Source: Aegilops tauschii subsp. strangulata
Taxonomy: Eukaryota; Streptophyta; Magnoliopsida; Poales; Poaceae
DNA length: 64,000 bases
Reading direction: 5' to 3'
Assembly: GCF_002575655.3 (NCBI RefSeq)
Contig: NC_053041.3
Span: 369,131,054 to 369,195,053 of the forward strand
A program made the translations under genes and the position numbers. The notes below the pieces were generated by a model, which saw only the letters and a program-made list of their open reading frames with translations, ran no database searches and was not told where the DNA came from. Below are positions 57,961 to 64,000 of this stretch, piece by piece; within the stretch, counting starts at the first letter, position 1; each line of letters opens with the position of its first letter.

Positions 57961-58638
57961 CCGTTTGCATAGGCCTTTCCGTGCGGCGACCGGGGATATT
58001 TTTCACCCTTTTCACCTAGGCCGCCAACACCCCCCCCCCCCCACCGCCGACCCGCATTTCACTCATCTAGTCCACCCAATCTCCATCGCCAACTCCCCCC
58101 TCGCCTAGATCCATAGCAGAACCCTATCCGGTGTCGGCGTGCTCACCCTGGCCGTGTGCCCGCTCTTCTGCGTCAAGCCTACCTCCACTATCGTTCCCAA
58201 CACGCGGCTGCCTGCGCCTCGCCGTCTTTGTTTGCTCGCCAGCCACCCTCGATCATATCGATGCTGTAACCCTCGCCTCTCCTGTGGTCCGGCCGGGTTT
58301 GCATTAAGAAGCTTGTTAGTTACTGCTCTCCATCGCGGTGAGGCATATTTCCTTGCAATCCCTCTTCCTATTTCGTTCAGTATGTTCCCAAATTGGCTAT
58401 AAAATAACGGAGAGTGTATATATGTTCATTATATACCTTCCTAACTAGTACATATAAGTTGTATTTGTTCCAATAAGTTACTGCCTATTTACAGATCGCG
58501 GGCACCTGAGTCACACAAACGTAACAAATTAGACGTACATTTTCTAAATTATTGCATGACATGTTTAGAAAGCTTGATACCAAGTTGTTAGTTTTATGCT
58601 TATCCTCCTTTCCTGAGTTTCACATGTGTTCTCTGTAG
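57960..58638 (+). other. Probable promoter and leader of the CACTA-2 Ulp1 gene
   Basis: A C-rich leader (with a 13-base C run at 58,030-58,042) with CCTCGCCTAGATCC-like words is followed by AT-rich, intron-like sequence that ends in CTCTGTAG directly before the ATG at 58,639. No clear TATA box is identified. Confidence 0.5.
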
Positions 58639-61600
58639 ATGTCGATTAGCAGCGACAACACTCATGCTTCAGGCGATGTATCTTCATCTGATTCCGACAA
58701 CCCTAGGTCTTCAGTAGATCGTGAGGGATCAAGTAATCTTGAATGGGATAGAGCTGCAGCAATTACCCTTCCGGTCAGGACATGGAAGAATGCTCCAAGG
58801 AAGCCCACACACCATCCTAAAGGTGTATATGAAGTAACTGAGTTGATTTAAAGTCTTGGGCTCCAACTAAACCAGATAAAGCATGCACAAGGTTCAGGAG
58901 TGTGTGTGGATTTGTTGGCAGGGCAAGGCTCAACATTAATCTGCCGGGGTTTCGGAAGGCTGACACAGAAACACGGCGATGGATAGTCCAGGAGATCATG
59001 GATCACTTCAACGTTCCAGAGCAGTGGAGAATGCAGGTGGAACACGCTGCACTGAAGAAGGCTAGGGATGCTTGGAGAAACTGGAAGCACATGATGTACA
59101 AGTACTTGAGTGAAGGCAAGGACCCTATCCCCGCATACCCCCAAATTACAAAGGCAGACTGGGTAGAATTCAAAAGGGTCAGGGAAACTAAAGAGTTTGC
59201 TGAGAAGAATTTCAAGCAATCGGAACTTCAGAAGAAGAACATACCCCCCCACCATATGGGTGTGGCAGGATACTACGTCATGAAACCGATACGGGCCCAG
59301 GAAGACGAAGAAGCAGTAGCGGTGGGTGGGAATCCGGCCTTTAGTGAAATCAGGGGCCAACGCGCCAGAGACTACTTGCGGGCACGTGCAAGGAGGCGTG
59401 ATGACGGAACTTATTACTTTAAAAACTCACATGACGAAGAACTGTATCAAGTGATGTTAGAGGCTTCCAAGATCCCTGGAAGGTTCTACAGCAACTCAGG
59501 GCCATGTGACGTTCTGTCTGTTGCTCTAGAAACAAGAGAGCCCCCTGGCCGTGCAAGGGGTATAGGTGTTAATGTCCCGCACAAGAGGGCTTTCACACTC
59601 AACAAAGAAGAGAGGCTCAGCATGAAAAAAGCGAGGAGTGAAATGAAGCAGAATGCATTGTATGAAAGGTTGAGGAAGGACGTGTATCCGGCTGTTCGAA
59701 AGGATATTGAGGAGTCAATGATGATGCAGAAGACTCTAACACTGAGAGATAGCCAGCAGATGGGAGGGGAGGCGGGCATGGAGGATGCTGCTTATTGCGC
59801 GACAACACTGCACAAGAGTAGTTGTGCATCAGCTAACCCCAGCGACACTGAGACTGCAGCTGCTCGTGATGATGCTATATTTGGTCTATCTGGAATGAAA
59901 GACAGACTGAAGGGCGTGCTTACACATTATGAAGGTACATTAATATGTGCAAGAACCTGGGTTTGTCCACCCTTCTTGGAAGATGGCCTCTTGTTGGACA
60001 ATGTGCCATTGAAGCCAGGCTGTGTGAAGTGCTACGTGTCTAAGGTAAAGCCTGGATTCAATGAATTTGCCCTGAAGAATGTCCTAGGAGACTTCGATGA
60101 GCAAAGGACCTTGGGAGAAACACTGTTACATCACATCCAGTGGCCACGAAAGGAAATGGAGTTCATCGATGAGATCCCTGAAGCCCCGCCAAGAGCAACC
60201 AATGTCGCCCCTCAACCGGTGACGCTCTCCTTGCCACAACAGCTCTCGCATGCTTCCCCCCAAAGAACCTAATACTCGTAGTCCGACGGCTGATGCATCA
60301 ACCTGTGATCAGCCGGCCAGACTCTATGGCATACAGGCCATGTCATCCTCCGCCCCAGAGCAGCCAGTGGCAAGGCCTACAACTGTTGAAGACGCACCAT
60401 CGGTTCAGATGCCGGCCACTAAAGAAGTGGGGGGAGACCCAGCTGCAGCACATGCTCAGCAGACCAACCTGGTGGAATGGACTACTAAGCAGTCTGATGC
60501 TTTGGAACCGCCTGCTAAGCAGTCTGTAGGTCCAGAACCGACTGCTCATCCGTCCGTCGGTCCGCAGTCGCGTGATCAGCATACCAATGCATCAGCACTT
60601 CCTGCTCAGCAAACCAACGCGTTGGCACGGCCTCCTCGGCACACCGACAAGTTGGCACCACCAGCGCAGAAACCCAACATAGCTTCAACGCATGGTCAGC
60701 AGTCCGATGCCTCTGCTGCCCAGCAGTCCGTCATAGTAGCACCGCCAGCTCAGCGGTCCGGCATAGATAAATCGTCTGCTAAGCAGTCCGTCGAAGCTTC
60801 ACCGTCTGCTCGGTAGTCTACCTTGCAGGCAACCAGACATTCTGCCAGAAATGCTTCAAGTACCAAGAAGGAAATGGAAAAAAAGGCTACACCCACGAGG
60901 AAGCGCGGTGGGAGAGTGCACAGGAAAGAGAACGATTTCCTCTTACTTAAAGCACTCATCGCCCAGAACCAAATTAATAGCGGGTTGTTCGAATCGGGGA
61001 GTAATATTATTTCTGACGGCATAGATGATGAAGAAGTAGATTTGTTGCTTGCTAAAAGTAAAGCACATGTACTTGAAGCACGCAATTACATCCATGGCTA
61101 GCCATTTCTTGTTGGCTAATACTTTGATGACTGCAGCTCCAGTTGCCGTGAGTTACATGAATATTGCATGGATCAAATGTCAGCAGGTCATCATGGTTTG
61201 CTAGTCCACTACAACAAAGATAATTTCCGACACGATGCTGGTTCCATCAATGTGAGTTTCGAGGACTTACATCTCTTCTTCAACTTCAACGAGCTCGATG
61301 CCACTCTTTTTAGATGCCTGATTTTGTAAGTACTTAACAAATTCTGATCAACTTCTCCATACAAGGTTGTAAATGATAAACAGCTAACTGCATTTTATTC
61401 CTCTCAGGGGATTGAACGCACAGAAGAAAAAGGGAGAGTGTGTATTTTATAGATCCTGAATTAGCAAATGGCACAACAATACATGGTAAGGACCTACGGG
61501 ACTGGGCCGTTAACACGGTCGTCCGTCTCTTCGAAAACACAACCCATGCAGAATCATTTCTCTAGCGATATCATGAATGGTAAGTCAAGTAAACAACCAC

Positions 61601-62479
61601 GCATACACTGATTGTCTTTCAGATTTCGACATAATTTGTAAGTTCATGGCTTTCTTAATATGTAGCAATCACTGGATATTGGTATTCATTGTTCCAAACA
61701 AGAATACAGTTTACTACATCGATTCTCTTAGAGAGTCAACAAACGCTCAGGATCTGACGCATCTTCAGCAATTCATGGATAGGTATTGAATTCTATGATG
61801 TTGACATTAATTTGCATTCATATCTAGTTCAATAATTGATGTTGTCAAAATTCATCTTCATTTGCAGTGTGCTCGCATTGTGGAAAACTAAACCAGGGAA
61901 CCTGTTCAAGAGGGAACTACCTCTGCAACACAATATCGTTTCTCCGGTAATACACTGAAATCCGTTATTTTCGGAAAATTTATCCAACAGTCTGCAAATA
62001 CCTTTTCTTACGCTAGTCAAATGTTCAAGCTTCTAAGTAAACCTCTTTCGATTTTTTCCAAAGAAAATTAATACATCTAACACTGGTTAGGTTGTTCCTA
62101 ACAGGACAAATACATGACTAATTTTGTACAAAAAATTTCAGTGTCCTCAGTAAGAAGCAGGGACCAACCTTTGTGGATACCATGTTTGTAGACACATGAT
62201 CTCCATTTGCAACTCTGCTGATAGTTGTGACGATCCTCGCGAATTAGTACCAGTAAGTCTATCTTAATTAATATCTTCTACTCACTCATATGGCACATTC
62301 TGATCTTAAAAATACTGCAGTTCATCTTAAAACCGAGGACCACTAAACCGCTCCCAGCTGGTGAATTGCTGATGGTTCGGAGATTTATCAGCGACTTCTT
62401 CCTGAATCACTACATCAATCCCACTGCTGATAATGAAGATTTCAGCATGCGTTCTCCTGAAACACTGAGTAAGAGTTAG
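58639..62479 (+). pseudogene. CACTA-2 Transposase_24-Ulp1 (C48 protease) fusion gene, broken
   Basis: The frame opens MSISSDNTHASGDVSSS after an AG acceptor. A one-base frameshift lies near 58,842. Next come a Transposase_24-like region (about 58,900-59,480; WRNWKHMMYKYL, KADWVEF, NIPPHHMGVAGYY), a long helical region, a frame change at a C run (60,256-60,261), a Gln/Pro repeat region (60,430-60,830) with a TAG at about 60,814, and a basic segment to 61,101. Spliced exons follow: about 61,135-61,325, 61,408-61,579, 61,623-61,782, 61,868-61,946, 62,142-62,252 and 62,321-62,479. They give an Ulp1 layout: His in CSNHWILVFIV, Asp in VYYIDSLRE, Cys in TNLCGYHVC. Stops at 61,563-61,565 and 62,151-62,153 are in frame. 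Ulp1 proteases remove SUMO from proteins. Activity is not expected here. Confidence 0.85.
60430..60830 (+). repeat. Coding Gln/Pro repeat region in the Ulp1 fusion gene
   Basis: Imperfect repeats of 15-17 codons of the form PPAKQSVGPEPTA or PAQQTNALA recur about eight times. Such low-complexity linkers sit between the DNA-binding and protease parts. Confidence 0.7.
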
Positions 62480-62652
62480 CCGCTAAATATATATGCATGG
62501 ATCCATTGTTTTCAATCGGATGAGGTCTTCGTATTTCGTACACTATGATTAATTATGTAATGCATATATGTGTGGACAAATCATTGGAATTTAGCTACCA
62601 TATGTTCAATTGCAATTGTTGCGAAATCTAATGAATGTTCTTCTTGGGGACA

Positions 62653-62862
62653 CTATTTGTTCAATTGAATATTGTGGCAAATTCTCTTTTTGCGTGCCAA
62701 TTCAAAATGGGATATTTTTCTTTATTTGTTCAATTGAATATTGTGGCGAATTTGCTTTTTGCGTGCCGATTCAAAATGGGATATTTTCGTTTATTTGTTC
62801 AATTGAATATTGTGGCGAATTTGCTTTTTTGCATGCCGATTCAAAATGGGATATTTTTGTTT
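62653..62862 (+). repeat. Three tandem copies of a 69-70-bp unit
   Basis: Each copy begins TATTTGTTCAATTGAATATT and contains GCGTGCCGATTCAAAATGGG, at about 62,653, 62,723 and 62,792. It lies between the Ulp1 gene and the 3' subterminal region and is non-coding despite open frames in two phases. Confidence 0.9.
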
Positions 62863-62869
62863 TAACCTG

Positions 62870-63644
62870 GCAATTGCTCCGCACACAGTTCAACTAAATG
62901 AGTGTGTGCGATCCACATCGGAAAGCATACGTCAATCGTAGCGGAACCGTCAATGATACACAGTAGATCACAAATGATTTGCAGCGCTACTATGTGTGCG
63001 TAGGGTCTCCGGAACTGTTTGTGATATCGCGTTATCGCACACGAGAACTCGGAGTAAACCGTGCCCAATGTAAAATACAATCCCAGTCGTAATTTTTTTC
63101 AGGAAACGTGTGGGATCCTAAATGAAAAGCACACATCACTCTTGCCGCAACCGTCGGTGATACACAATAAATCACAAACGGTCTACAACACTTGTATGTG
63201 CGCGATGGGGCTCCTGAACCGTTTGTGATAAAACATTATCGCAAACGGTAATGGTTGGGAAACGTGTGTGATGGAGTCTTGCATGGCAGATGGGTTACGG
63301 AGAAAACTTGTGTGGGATGGGGCACAAATCCCACACAGTTCATATGTTGGCCTGTGTGCCTTACATACTGTTTCCCAAACGGTTCATTACGACACACCGT
63401 TTGGTTTGATTGTGTCATTAGAAACGTTTAATCACCGATCCCACATGTGTTAAAGAATTTAGTGTGTGTTGCATTGCACACGATTAAATTTTGGAAGGCC
63501 TCTCGATCATTGCTCCATATCCCCGACAATTTCTGGGTCGTGTGGGAAGGACCCCCTATCGCCCATACTCACTTGGCGACGGTTCCAAATGTCATCGCGG
63601 AAAGGGGTTAAAAACCGTTTGTATAGCACCGACGCGTACCAGTG
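62870..63644. repeat. CACTA-2 3' terminus and subterminal region
   Basis: The stretch is full of CACACAGTT, GTGTGCGAT, AACCGTTTGTGATA and TCGCAAACGG words in both orientations. The last 190 bp match the left end of CACTA-3. It ends in ACGCGTACCAGTG at 63,644. Confidence 0.88.
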
Positions 63645-64000
63645 TAATATGATTAATATTCAAGAAGGATATAATAAAAACTTTCATGTAGATCATTGGA
63701 TATGATAAGTTTGATTCCTTGCAATAGTTTTGCGATATGGAGATAGTAATATGTGAGTCATGTTGGTGTAATTATGCTTTAGTAAGAATATTGGTGTTAA
63801 GGTTTGTGATTCCCTATGCAAGCATGAAAGTCAAGTTATGCAATGAAGTTACATCCTACTTGTGGTGCATTATTCGGTGTTAGTTATGTTCAGTGCTCGT
63901 TTATGATCGTTTTTGTTTCTTGGTTGGTTGCTTCTTAATCTATTTGCTAGATTTTCCTTGTACTAAGCGGGAATACTGCTTGTGCATCCAAAATCCTAAA
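63645..64000. mobile_element. Host LTR-retrotransposon internal region, right part
   Basis: After the TAA duplication the sequence is AT-rich and uninterrupted, with TTCCCTATGCAAGCATGAAA and CTTGTGCATCCAAAATCC. From memory it resembles the same Athila/Sabrina-like internal region as 9,572-10,341. No gene is seen. Confidence 0.5.

Larger units (their letters stand above)
10342..63644 (+). mobile_element. CACTA-2, large En/Spm-type element with different left and right termini
   Basis: The left end begins CACTACTGCAGGATGCTGC at 10,342. The right end, read on the minus strand, begins CACTGGTACGCGTCGGTGC at 63,644. TAA at 10,339-10,341 and 63,645-63,647 is the 3-bp target duplication. Inside are two minus-strand cargo genes at the left, TNP2 and a Transposase_24-Ulp1 gene on the plus strand, and long subterminal zones with TTTGCGAT and CACACGGT motifs. 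Nested insertions (gypsy-1, a solo LTR, MITEs, CACTA-3) make up about 37 kb, leaving roughly 16 kb of original element. All transposase genes are broken. Confidence 0.85.

Noticed and set aside
62610..62897. A small cysteine-containing repeat protein from the 70-bp tandem.
   Set aside because: Two different frames are open only because the unit lacks stops. There is no start context, and the unit length is not stably divisible by three.

Overview
The window looks like intergenic heterochromatin of a large grass genome, most likely Triticeae (wheat, barley or a relative). I found no ordinary single-copy gene. Everything I can resolve is transposable-element sequence nested in transposable-element sequence. 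The evidence is structural: CACTA ends with 3-bp target duplications, two complete Ty3/gypsy elements with LTR pairs and 5-bp duplications, a solo LTR, MITEs, and plant-only transposon domains (TNP2, DUF4218, DUF4216, Transposase_24, GRF zinc finger, B3-like). The species guess is from memory of the repeat types, without any search.

Layout, outermost first. The oldest layer is an LTR-retrotransposon internal region, seen at about 9,572-10,341 and again at 63,645-64,000. CACTA-1 (before position 1 to 9,380, minus orientation) sits at its left, with a TNP2-type transposase pseudogene (8,315-4,765) and a second transposon gene (3,109 to beyond the left edge). Its terminus and 85 bp of flank are duplicated in tandem. 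CACTA-2 (10,342-63,644, plus orientation, duplication TAA) is the main structure. It carries a 5' cargo pair on the minus strand (acidic protein, and a GRF-finger/coiled-coil/membrane-tail protein), a TNP2 pseudogene (27,474-32,505) and a long Transposase_24-Ulp1 protease pseudogene (58,639-62,479).

CACTA-2 was then invaded repeatedly. Gypsy-1 (12,638-26,769, duplication TAGGT) lies between the cargo genes and TNP2. A 1.66-kb solo LTR (29,811-31,472, duplication GTATC) splits the DUF4218 part of TNP2. A MITE cluster (from 33,381) lies behind TNP2, and the last MITE is itself split by CACTA-3 (34,465-55,236, duplication TCA). CACTA-3 is a second member of the CACTA-2 family in reverse orientation. 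It holds gypsy-2 (35,206-46,065, duplication TATAG), a B3-like gene, an unrecognised two-exon gene, tandem arrays, a Helitron-like 3' end, a 5S-rRNA-derived piece, and an intact 200-residue coiled-coil gene. It has no TNP2.

How the parts relate. In CACTA-1 and CACTA-2 the order is TNP2 followed by the Transposase_24 gene, the usual two-gene plan of En/Spm elements. All transposase genes and both gag-pol genes here are broken by nonsense codons and frameshifts, so any mobility would need proteins from elsewhere. By contrast the small cargo ORFs (GRF protein, acidic protein, 200-residue coiled-coil protein) and the extra ORFs upstream of gag in both gypsy elements are open. The most unusual point is that the CACTA-2/CACTA-3 family has two different termini, one starting CACTACTGCAGG and the other CACTGGTACGCG. 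This pairing is supported independently in both copies by target duplications.
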